DNA from: Acidobacteriota bacterium
Lineage (GTDB): Bacteria; Acidobacteriota; Thermoanaerobaculia; Multivoradales; JAHEKO01
Assembly: GCA_029861655.1 (NCBI GenBank)
Contig: JAOTZA010000010.1
Span: 1-23,342 of the forward strand
Length of the DNA: 23,342 nt
Reading direction: 5' to 3'
Shown: piece after piece, positions 1 through 6,194 of the stretch
How the letters are laid out: every line of letters begins with the position of its first letter
Numbering within the stretch: position 1 is the first letter of the stretch
Notes under the pieces: model-generated
The model's database searches: none
What the model was told of the DNA's origin: nothing
The model's input: the letters and a program-made list of their open reading frames with translations, nothing else
Position numbers and translations under genes: made by a program

Positions 1-557
1 CGAAACCATTTCGACTTGCGCGCGAACTCCCGATCCGGCCGATGCACCCGGTGCGCATCGTTCGAGCCATAGCTGACAAGCACGATGTCGGGCCGGTACT
101 GCAGGGCCTCGCGCATCCGCCGCACGCCCTGAAAAGAAGAATAGCCCCAGACCCCACCGTTGACGACTTCCGCCGGCAGCCGCGCACCCTCCATCGCCCG
201 TCCCAGTGCCGCCGGCCAGTTGCTGCCATCAGCACCCGCCCAGCCCAGCGTGTTCGAGTCGCCGATCGCCACGACCCGTAGCACACCCGACTCCGGCTCC
301 GGCGTCATCTCTGGGCCGCGAAAACCCTGGTGGTTGAAGATCTCGTATCCCGGTTTCGGACGCCAGATAAGCTCGGGATCGTAAATGAAGTGCTGATCAC
401 CAAAGAGATGAAAGTAGCGGGCATCCGTCGTCGTCCCGATCTTTACGCTCATGGGTCGGTACTCGTAACCGACCACGCGCAAGGCCTTCTCGACGACCGC
501 CAGACTCAGGAGGACCACGAAAACGACCAGCGTCGCTCGAGCAAAGACCTGCCTCAA
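1..557 (-). CDS. SGNH/GDSL-type hydrolase, membrane-anchored (3' end outside window)
   Basis: The visible 185 codons read into the left edge with no stop. An N-terminal hydrophobic segment (about residues 8-22) would anchor the protein in the inner membrane or export it. The SGNH block I motif GDSNTLGW is at about residues 99-106, with Ser101 the expected nucleophile. A downstream YGSND stretch matches block III of SGNH esterases/acyltransferases. The spacer FNHQGFRGPE before the GDS motif is common in envelope-associated members of this superfamily. The start is taken as TTG at 557-555, because its last bases overlap the TGA stop of the ankyrin gene (TTGA) and a GAGGTG Shine-Dalgarno-like sequence lies just upstream; no in-frame ATG is available. 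The family is clear; the substrate is not, and an esterase or an O-acetyl transferase/esterase of envelope glycans is possible. Confidence 0.8.
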   Translation of the reverse strand, partial: MRQVFARATLVVFVVLLSLAVVEKALRVVGYEYRPMSVKIGTTTDARYFHLFGDQHFIYDPELIWRPKPGYEIFNHQGFRGPEMTPEPESGVLRVVAIGDSNTLGWAGADGSNWPAALGRAMEGARLPAEVVNGGVWGYSSFQGVRRMREALQYRPDIVLVSYGSNDAHRVHRPDREFARKSKWF

Positions 558-1537
558 CCTCGCACCTCGCTCGGGTGTTGGATCACTTCGAGGAGGTCCG
601 GCCGCGCCAACTTCTTGGCCCACCAGCTCGAATCGACTCCAAAGAACCGTCCCGCGGGGTCGGCGCCCGCCCTGAGCAACATCGCCGCCACTTCCGCATG
701 GTTCCCCTTGACCGCTTGAATCAGCGGGCTGGCGGCGGTGTGAGTGGACAGGTTGGGATCAGCCCCCGCCTCCAACAACATCTCGACCAAGTCTGTGCTG
801 CCGTCGCTGGCCGCCAGGAGTAGCGCCGTCCAACCCAGCGGTGTGACCGCGTTTGGGTCGGCACCCGAGTTCAAAAGCACATCGACAGTACCCGGTTGCC
901 GGGCTCGTACCCCCACCAGGAGTGCCGTGAAGCCGTCTCGTTCTCGAGTCTCCGGATCGGCACCACGCCTGAGCAACATGGAGACGATCTTTTCGTGCCC
1001 GCGCTCGACCGCGGCCATCAAGGCTGTCCGTCCGGTATACGTTGCAAGGCTGGGATCCGCGCCCAGATCGAGAAGTCGTCTGATCCGAGAAGCCTTCCTC
1101 CACTTGACCGACTGGAACAACAGCGATCTCCGCCTGTGATCGGTCCCGTTGGGGTTGGCGCCGGAACTCCGTAACAGCTCCTCGATCTCGTTGTGGTCCC
1201 CCATGACGGCGCCAAAGAGCGCCCTGGCACCAAGCAGCCCTCCGACTTCGACGTTCTGTTCCAGGAGCAGCCTGATGATCTCCATCTGGCCCGCGCCTGC
1301 GGCCGCCACTAGAGCCCCCTCGGGAGGCATGCCGCTCTCCAAGAGAGCTTCGACCTCGCCAACGGCTCCCGTCTCGGCAGCGACTTTCAACGCTTGGGCC
1401 TGGGCATCCAGCGTCTCGGGATCCACCTCGGAGACCGGCACCTCCGACCGCGGGCCACAAGCGGTCACCAACAGAACGGCGATGGCGACCGCAATGACGG
1501 CGGCAGCCCACCAGGCCGGACCGAACCCCCACATCAT
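554..1537 (-). CDS. Ankyrin-repeat lipoprotein
   Basis: A 327-residue protein with an N-terminal hydrophobic stretch ending in a lipobox-like VTAC (Cys27), followed by roughly seven or eight ankyrin repeats filling the rest. Typical GADPN / TALMAAVERGH / VxxLLxxGAD repeat signatures are visible throughout. Ankyrin arrays bind other proteins, so a periplasmic or envelope scaffold role is likely, but no partner can be named. ATG at 1537-1535 is chosen because it overlaps the ytxJ stop as ATGA, indicating translational coupling. A second ATG follows immediately, and a longer reading from 1615 is open. That longer form would supply the positive charges the short signal lacks, so the start is not certain. 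The gene is the middle one of a three-gene coupled set. Confidence 0.83.
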   Translation of the reverse strand: MMWGFGPAWWAAAVIAVAIAVLLVTACGPRSEVPVSEVDPETLDAQAQALKVAAETGAVGEVEALLESGMPPEGALVAAAGAGQMEIIRLLLEQNVEVGGLLGARALFGAVMGDHNEIEELLRSSGANPNGTDHRRRSLLFQSVKWRKASRIRRLLDLGADPSLATYTGRTALMAAVERGHEKIVSMLLRRGADPETRERDGFTALLVGVRARQPGTVDVLLNSGADPNAVTPLGWTALLLAASDGSTDLVEMLLEAGADPNLSTHTAASPLIQAVKGNHAEVAAMLLRAGADPAGRFFGVDSSWWAKKLARPDLLEVIQHPSEVRG

Positions 1538-1899
1538 GTGGCGGGTTCTTGCAGGACCTCGGCCGAAGACGACGCTAGAGCCGCCGAGCTGATCTGCCAG
1601 TGGCTCGCGTGCCAAAGAGGTCTTTCACTGCCGACCAAGATGGCCTGAGGCGATTCATGTCTCACACCCAGCCGCTGAGCAAGAGCCTGCGAGACCGAAC
1701 GCGCGTTCTGGATCTCGATCAACGCGAACTCCACGCTCTCCCGGCTTTCCGCCTCAGCAAATCCCCTGTACTCCCGCAAAGCCTCGGAGGAGACCGGACA
1801 CGCCAGGCTGTGCTTGAGGATCCAGACCGGCCTCTCGTGTGACCGCTCCAAGACCTCGTCCAACTCTTCCAGGGTCGAAATGCGTCGAATCTCAGGCAT
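1534..1899 (-). CDS. ytxJ: YtxJ-family thioredoxin-like protein (bacillithiol-associated)
   Basis: A 121-residue protein matching the monothiol YtxJ (DUF2847) family, which has a thioredoxin-like fold and is linked to bacillithiol redox biology in Bacillus. Diagnostic stretches are KHSLACPVS with Cys34, GVRHESPQ at about 78-85, and WHASHW at 96-101. Usual family length is about 110 residues. The ATG at 1899-1897 is preferred over an upstream in-frame start at 1998, because homology begins just after it and purine-rich GAGGAG Shine-Dalgarno sequences precede it. It is the first gene of the coupled set with the ankyrin lipoprotein and SGNH hydrolase, and is divergent from the Sec-containing glutaredoxin-like gene. 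Presence of bacillithiol in this organism is inferred, not shown. Confidence 0.88.
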   Translation of the reverse strand: MPEIRRISTLEELDEVLERSHERPVWILKHSLACPVSSEALREYRGFAEAESRESVEFALIEIQNARSVSQALAQRLGVRHESPQAILVGSERPLWHASHWQISSAALASSSAEVLQEPAT

Positions 1900-1944
1900 C
1901 TCCTCTTGCTCTCCTCTGCTTGTCCGCGGAACCGCCTCGCCCAG

Positions 1945-1965
1945 GATCGGGAAGACTCCCCGATC
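1945..1965. promoter_or_regulatory. Perfect 7-bp inverted repeat, possible operator of ytxJ
   Basis: GATCGGG and CCCGATC are separated by 7 bases. The repeat overlaps the end of the candidate -10 (1963-1968) and the predicted transcription start of the ytxJ operon. It could be an operator or a 5'-leader hairpin. Confidence 0.4.
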
Positions 1966-1968
1966 ATA
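1963..1968 (-). promoter_or_regulatory. Candidate -10 box of the ytxJ operon
   Basis: TATGAT on the minus strand, 64 bases upstream of the ytxJ ATG. No convincing -35 is seen at 16-18 bases. It overlaps the inverted repeat at 1945-1965, as expected of a repressor-controlled promoter. Confidence 0.4.
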
Positions 1969-2082
1969 CGTCCTCGCTCCACGCGCGGGAAGCTCCAACC
2001 CTGCGGAACGCGGGTCGAATCGGTCTTGTCGCGGGGAGGCCGGGCCGGAGGGCTCCCGAAGCGTTTTTCTGCCCAGAGCGAC

Positions 2083-2091
2083 TGCTAGACT
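2083..2091 (+). promoter_or_regulatory. Candidate extended -10 of the selenoprotein gene
   Basis: TGCTAGACT has the TGn extension plus a TAnnnT hexamer. It ends 6 bases before the GTG start at 2098, so the transcript would begin at or next to the start codon (leaderless). No Shine-Dalgarno is visible. Confidence 0.4.
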
Positions 2092-2097
2092 CCGCCC

Positions 2098-2424
2098 GTG
2101 GCGAACGTTGATGTTTTTTACTTCCGCCCTTCCTGAAAGAGCTGCGAACGCACCCGTGAGGTGCTGACTGAACAGGATTCCCGAGTCCGGCAGGAGCGGT
2201 CCTCACGCAAAGAGCCGCTGTCCGACTCCGACGCACGGGCTCTGATTCGCCGCGTCAACCGGGTCCGTGTCGCCCGTGGACGCAAGATCGTAGAGATTCA
2301 GGCAGCCGACGCATCCCTCTACGATCTCAAAGGCCCGACGGGAAACTACCGGGCACCGATGGTCGTCGCCGGCAAGATCCTGCTCGTGGGTTTCAACCCC
2401 GAGGCACTGGCGGAGCTTCTCTAG
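2098..2424 (+). CDS. Selenocysteine-containing glutaredoxin-fold protein (UxxC), TGA 2134-2136 read as Sec
   Basis: Reading from GTG 2098 through TGA at 2134-2136 gives a 108-residue thioredoxin-fold protein. Beta strand VDVFYF (4-9) is followed by RPSUKSC with Sec13 and Cys16 exactly where the redox CxxC sits, then a helix. A central region with KEPLSDSDARALI recalls ArsC/Spx proteins. The C-terminus RAPMVVAGKILLVGF supplies the cis-Pro and final strands typical of glutaredoxin/NrdH proteins. Without Sec decoding, translation from GTG 2161 would give 87 residues lacking strand 1 and the active site. A SECIS-like hairpin follows the TGA. It likely acts as a cytosolic thiol oxidoreductase or reductase partner. 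It resembles Uxx-star and ArsC-like groups, but exact family is unassigned. A TGC-to-TGA sequencing error is the main alternative. Confidence 0.72.
2150..2164 (+). promoter_or_regulatory. Candidate bacterial SECIS hairpin
   Basis: GCACC pairs perfectly with GGTGC around a 5-base loop CGTGA, with G as second loop base. The loop starts 18 bases after the in-frame TGA, close to the 17 bases in E. coli fdhF and within the known bacterial range. Lower-stem pairing is poor. The element lies inside the coding region, as in other bacteria, and would recruit SelB. Confidence 0.6.
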
Positions 2425-2452
2425 GAGCGGCTCACAAGACCGCTGCACCGAT

Positions 2453-3319
2453 TCACCGGTAACCCATCTCCGGTCCCAGCGCGGTTCGGCTGCGCACAAA
2501 CGTTCCGCTTCCACGCGCGATCTGCCGCCCCGTCTCGTCGGTCGCCTCGGCCTCGGCAAGAAACGAGCTTGGCGAGCGATGGACGACCCGGCCGACGGAA
2601 CGGATCACCCCCGAGCTCACCGGCCGCAGCAGATGGAGGTTGAAGTTCGTTGTCAGCACAAAGACGTCTGTGGCTTCCGACGCCACCGCAAAAAAACACG
2701 CGTCGTCGAGAATTTTGAAATAGACGGTGCCGTGAGCGGCACCGGCGGCGTGAAAGAACTCCGGGCGGATCTGGATCGAAATCTCGGCCTCGCCCTTCCC
2801 GATACGGATGGTCGGTGCGTAGTAGAGATTGGTCGGGGCACCGAGATACATCCGCTCGAGCTTGCGGTAGTGGTCCTCGGCTGCCGGTTCCCTTGCATCC
2901 GCCAGCAGTTCGGTCTCTATCCGCGTTCGCAGCTCTTCGCGCGCCGCCCGAAAGGCCGTCAGTCGCTCCTCTTCTCCGCCCTTGAGCGCGGCCGGGTCGG
3001 CGATCGACCAGTGGCGGCGCTCTCGAGCGCCTGAGAAAGCCGGGCACGAATCCTTGGCGGCATCGCACACGGTGACCACCAGGTCGATCGGTTGGTGCAC
3101 ATAACGATCCAGCGTCTTTGACTCCTGGGCGCTGATGTCGAATCCGAGCTCGGCCATCGCTGCTATCGCCTCGGGCCGTACCCTGGTCGCAACGGTCCCG
3201 GCACTCGAGGCTTCGAACCGGTCTCCACCAAGCCCTCGCAACAGACCTTCGGCCATCTGGGAGCGGGCGCTGTTGTGGGTGCAGAGAAAGAGGATCCTCT
3301 TGCGGTTCTCACTCATCAT
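2453..3319 (-). CDS. ArsC-type arsenate reductase fused to a PaaI-like hotdog domain
   Basis: A 288-residue two-domain protein. Residues about 8-140 form a low-molecular-weight phosphatase-type arsenate reductase: the CTHNSARS P-loop has Cys13 and Arg19, the thioredoxin-coupled redox pair is Cys85 and Cys92 (VCDAAKDSCP), and Asp108 in IADP is the general acid. This is the same layout as S. aureus ArsC Cys10/Cys82/Cys89. Residues about 150-288 form a hotdog-fold domain of the PaaI thioesterase type (IQIRPEFFHAAGAAHGTVYFKILDDA). The reading frame is continuous with no sign of a join error. The arsenate reductase activity is well supported; the hotdog substrate (an acyl thioester?) is unknown. 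Two adjacent ATGs exist (3319 and 3316), and the gene overlaps the upstream gene by 11 bases. It is last in a seven-gene run. Confidence 0.87.
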   Translation of the reverse strand: MMSENRKRILFLCTHNSARSQMAEGLLRGLGGDRFEASSAGTVATRVRPEAIAAMAELGFDISAQESKTLDRYVHQPIDLVVTVCDAAKDSCPAFSGARERRHWSIADPAALKGGEEERLTAFRAAREELRTRIETELLADAREPAAEDHYRKLERMYLGAPTNLYYAPTIRIGKGEAEISIQIRPEFFHAAGAAHGTVYFKILDDACFFAVASEATDVFVLTTNFNLHLLRPVSSGVIRSVGRVVHRSPSSFLAEAEATDETGRQIARGSGTFVRSRTALGPEMGYR

Positions 3320-3803
3320 GGGCCGCCGCTCCGCTGCTGCGCACCCACCGCCACTCGGATCCTGCCTTCTCGCCTTCGATTTCCCCTTCTATCCAGGCCA
3401 CCAGCGTGTCCTCACCTTCCAGCCGGTAGCCAATACGTTGGGGGAAGTCGTGATCCGGGTTTTCGAACACCACTCTTCCCGGCGCCATCTCCACCATCCC
3501 GAAGGCCGTCGCTTCTCGCCCTTTGGGGCTGGCGAAATAGACCAGACCATCGGCTGTCTCGGCGATACGAAGAAACTCGAAAAACAGGCGATCGCCGGGT
3601 CCGACGTCACGGTGAAGACCCAGCATCACTCCACCCCTGGGTGTCAACCACAACTCCTCGGTCTGCGGTGCTTCTCCACCGCCGCCTACCCAAAGACCCT
3701 CCATCCAGGAAAGTTGGTCGATGCTCGCGCCCTCAGCCGCCAACGTGGCGGCCATCAGCAGCAAACCCGCACAGGCGAGAGACACCCTCATCCGCGAAAT
3801 CAT
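3309..3803 (-). CDS. Exported DUF6265-like protein
   Basis: A 164-residue protein with a signal peptide (about residues 1-26, MISRMRVSLACAGLLL then AAEGA) and one domain beginning LSWMEGLWVG at 31-40. The sequence continues with ELWLTPRGGVMLG and a later FENPDHDFPQRIGY motif, the pattern of DUF6265, a lipocalin-like beta-barrel family of unknown function. ATG 3803-3801 overlaps the upstream stop as ATGA, which fixes the start; a much longer in-frame reading from 4076 covers the neighbour and is rejected. The protein probably acts in the periplasm or outside. No catalytic residues can be assigned. Confidence 0.8.
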   Translation of the reverse strand: MISRMRVSLACAGLLLMAATLAAEGASIDQLSWMEGLWVGGGGEAPQTEELWLTPRGGVMLGLHRDVGPGDRLFFEFLRIAETADGLVYFASPKGREATAFGMVEMAPGRVVFENPDHDFPQRIGYRLEGEDTLVAWIEGEIEGEKAGSEWRWVRSSGAAAHDE

Positions 3804-4303
3804 ACCCCTTGGCTCGAGCCTTCCTCCCGCCGCCGGCGCCAACTCCAGATCGCGATCCCCACCGGCACCAAGAGGGGCAGCGCAACAAGAGAGTCCTCGG
3901 TGCCGATCCAGGCGGCTTCCCAGGCCCACGACGAGAACGGATAGAGCGGGTGATACGAGGGGCCGGAAAGGTGGAACTGTAGGAAGTCGAGGCCGATGTG
4001 AAGCCATCCGCCCAGGCTCAGGACAACGAGAAACCGCCAGCGCTGCGTCGGCGGCCGGAACAACGCCAACAGCCAAACAAAGAGCGCAAATGGGATGGGT
4101 GCGTGAAAGACGCTCGGTGCGTTGAGAATCGGGTCGGCAACCTCAAAGCCGGCGACATCAGCGGCCCAGTCGAGCACCAGTCCGGGCACCACGGAAAGCG
4201 CATCGGGAAGCACAGTGCCGAGAATGACGAGGGTCAGGTCCCGTCGCCGCAGCCGCGCCGCGGCGACATAGGCAACAATCGTGTGGGTCAGCAGGTCAGG
4301 CAT
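3800..4303 (-). CDS. Polytopic membrane protein, DUF457/YdjM-like putative metal-dependent hydrolase
   Basis: A 167-residue membrane protein with about four hydrophobic segments (roughly 22-45, 68-84, 90-108 and 139-154). It begins MPDLLTHTIV and has further polar residues inside membrane regions: Pro33-Asp34, His67, and His102/Asp106 in LHIGLDF. This spacing of His and Asp near membrane segments is typical of the DUF457/YdjM group of putative membrane-bound metal-dependent hydrolases. It overlaps the upstream gene by 8 bases and the downstream gene by 3, so it is translated as part of the operon. Catalytic activity is inferred from family resemblance only. Confidence 0.68.
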   Translation of the reverse strand: MPDLLTHTIVAYVAAARLRRRDLTLVILGTVLPDALSVVPGLVLDWAADVAGFEVADPILNAPSVFHAPIPFALFVWLLALFRPPTQRWRFLVVLSLGGWLHIGLDFLQFHLSGPSYHPLYPFSSWAWEAAWIGTEDSLVALPLLVPVGIAIWSWRRRREEGSSQGV

Positions 4304-4772
4304 CGAGCTTCACTTCGCGACCGGCGACGACCGACGAAAGAAACAACACCAGCCCGCCCAGAACCCACTTGACACGGCGCCAGCGGTGGATGCGGAGTTC
4401 GTCGCCCGCCAGCCGAAGATCGGTGCCGATGACGCCGCGAACACTAACGATCGCGCCCGTGGGCACATCGGCGTTATCGATGATCACGTCGATCGCGGCC
4501 TTCCCGTCGCGAAGCCGGAACCCCCGTTCTCCTACCTCGATGACCTTTCCAAAGCTGACCGTGAACGTTCGGCCGACAAACTTACCCGGGTTCGTCCGAA
4601 ACGAGTCGAGCGACGGGTCTGCGGCCGCCACCATCGCTCCGTAACCATGCAACATCAGCACAAGCACGACAATAAGAAGGGGAACGACGAAAAGGCGGGC
4701 CGCGTCGCCCAGCAAGAGCCGTTCGAGAACCGTTCCGGTTCGCGCCCCCTCCTTGAGCCGGGTCTCGGTCAT
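4296..4772 (-). CDS. Membrane-anchored OB-fold-like protein, unknown function
   Basis: A 158-residue protein. A cytoplasmic N-terminus is followed by a membrane helix (about 27-48) and a beta-rich domain (about 58-130) with PGKFVGRTFTVSFGKVIEVG and GAIVSVRGVIG. That pattern resembles the OB-fold domains found in bacterial exported proteins. A second hydrophobic stretch lies near the C-terminus (VKWVLGGLVLFLSSVV), so both ends would be tethered in the inner membrane. ATG 4772 is preferred; a GTG immediately upstream (4775) is possible. It sits 24 bases after the M24 peptidase and overlaps the next gene by 8 bases. No enzymatic motif is seen. Confidence 0.65.
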   Translation of the reverse strand: MTETRLKEGARTGTVLERLLLGDAARLFVVPLLIVVLVLMLHGYGAMVAAADPSLDSFRTNPGKFVGRTFTVSFGKVIEVGERGFRLRDGKAAIDVIIDNADVPTGAIVSVRGVIGTDLRLAGDELRIHRWRRVKWVLGGLVLFLSSVVAGREVKLDA

Positions 4773-4796
4773 CACAAACGACGGGGAAATGCTCGC

Positions 4797-6194
4797 TCAC
4801 CGCACCAGATGCCACTCGGTCTGCCGGCCGGCGAGATAGGTAACCTTCTCGCCGTCGAAGACCGCGCTCTGCTCGAGCTTGATCTGCACCATCTGTCCGC
4901 CCCATTCGGATACCGGTGCCTTGACGTTGCCCTCGATGGCAAAGGCGGTCGATGGGTGAAGGGGCCAGTCACCTCGAAGTGGCGTCGGACCCTGGTCGTC
5001 CCACATACCGATCGTCGGCCCCGGCGCGTGGCCAAAAAAGCCGAGGGGGTGAGTGTAGGTGCTCGAAAGGATCCGCTCCCTCGACGACGCCTCGCGGATC
5101 GATGCGAGAATCTGATTTCCGGTGCGACCGGTCCGAAACTCAGCGGTGAGGAGATCCTGCCATCGATTGCCGGCGTTTATCGCACCGACAAGTCCCGCCG
5201 GCGGAGCGTCTTCTCCCTGACGGAGCACATAACCCATCTCCTGAGTGTCGGTGCACAGCCTCAGATAGCAGATCCCCACGTCCGTGTGAAGAACATCGCC
5301 GCGCAAAATAAGCCCACTGTCGCCACAGAAGGGCGACTCCGCATCACAGCCGCCACCTCGTCGCTGCCGGTTCACATATGGCATGAACCAGATTGGCAAG
5401 TCGAGGTCGGCGAACCGTTGGCGTATGTACCAGGCGACATCCTCGGTTGTGGTCACGCCCGGTGTGATGACTCGGTCGGAGAAAGCCTCTCCGATCACAG
5501 CGCGAGCCAACGCCACAATATTCGGGTAGGTTTCGAGTTCGAGCGGCGAACGTGTCTCGAGCCATCGGATCGCAAGCTTCTCAGCACCTTCCAGCCGCAT
5601 CGCGTACTTCGGCTCGAGGACCTCCGCGAGACGCTCTCTCAGACTAGCGGTCAAGCCATCGGCCACCGGCCAGGCTCGACTCACGTTGATTCCGATGCGG
5701 CGCGGATCGCGGTCGGTAATCAAATCGGCAAGACCGCGCCACTGGGCGTCGAGGTCTCCACCTTCCCAGGCCGCCTCGTAGAGCTCTCCAAACGGGTAAC
5801 GGCTGACCGTCAGCCGCTCGACACCCTCTTCACCACCGCGATCATGGAACACCAACATGGTCGTTCGACGCGCCGCGAACACCGGTTCAGGAACGAGGCT
5901 GAAGAACACCGGATCCTCTGCGTACTCACGGTTGATCACCAGCCACATGTCAAAACCCGTCTCGCGCATCAAATCGGGCAGGATCTTCTCCAGGCGCTCG
6001 CGCAACATGCGATTGACCGGCTCGATCCTCTCGCGCTGCGGCAGCACCGCTGCCACGGCGTCGATCCGTCGGCTCTGATCAAACACCGGTGGCTCGCCGG
6101 CGGCAACTCGAGCCGTGGACCAGAGTGCTGGAATCAGCAGCGCTACGAGCAACGCCAAACGAGCAACACGGGACAGTTCAGATCCTCCGCTCAC
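4797..6194 (-). CDS. Exported M24-family metallopeptidase (Xaa-Pro aminopeptidase-like)
   Basis: A 465-residue protein with a signal peptide (basic start, hydrophobic core about 13-26, cleavage near AAG). A creatinase-type N-terminal domain is followed by the pita-bread M24 catalytic domain. Expected di-metal ligands are visible: Asp305 (HTDVG), Asp316 (CTDTQEMGY), His382 or His389 (HPLGFFGHAPGP), Glu421 (AIEGNV) and Glu441 (KLEQSA). It probably removes N-terminal residues next to proline from peptides in the periplasm or outside. Cys283, Cys290 and other cysteines could form disulfides. The GTG at 6194-6192 overlaps the previous stop as GTGA. A 663-codon open frame on the opposite strand is a high-GC shadow. 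Exact substrate preference is not shown. Confidence 0.85.
   Translation of the reverse strand: MSGGSELSRVARLALLVALLIPALWSTARVAAGEPPVFDQSRRIDAVAAVLPQRERIEPVNRMLRERLEKILPDLMRETGFDMWLVINREYAEDPVFFSLVPEPVFAARRTTMLVFHDRGGEEGVERLTVSRYPFGELYEAAWEGGDLDAQWRGLADLITDRDPRRIGINVSRAWPVADGLTASLRERLAEVLEPKYAMRLEGAEKLAIRWLETRSPLELETYPNIVALARAVIGEAFSDRVITPGVTTTEDVAWYIRQRFADLDLPIWFMPYVNRQRRGGGCDAESPFCGDSGLILRGDVLHTDVGICYLRLCTDTQEMGYVLRQGEDAPPAGLVGAINAGNRWQDLLTAEFRTGRTGNQILASIREASSRERILSSTYTHPLGFFGHAPGPTIGMWDDQGPTPLRGDWPLHPSTAFAIEGNVKAPVSEWGGQMVQIKLEQSAVFDGEKVTYLAGRQTEWHLVR

Noticed and set aside
2161..2424. 87-residue gene starting at GTG 2161
   Set aside because: This is the truncated version of the selenoprotein; it lacks strand 1 and the redox motif, and its start lies in the SECIS-like hairpin.
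2427..2445. AGCGG/CCGCT inverted repeat between the Sec gene and the ArsC fusion as terminator
   Set aside because: Only 5 bp with no T-run; could be chance in high-GC DNA.
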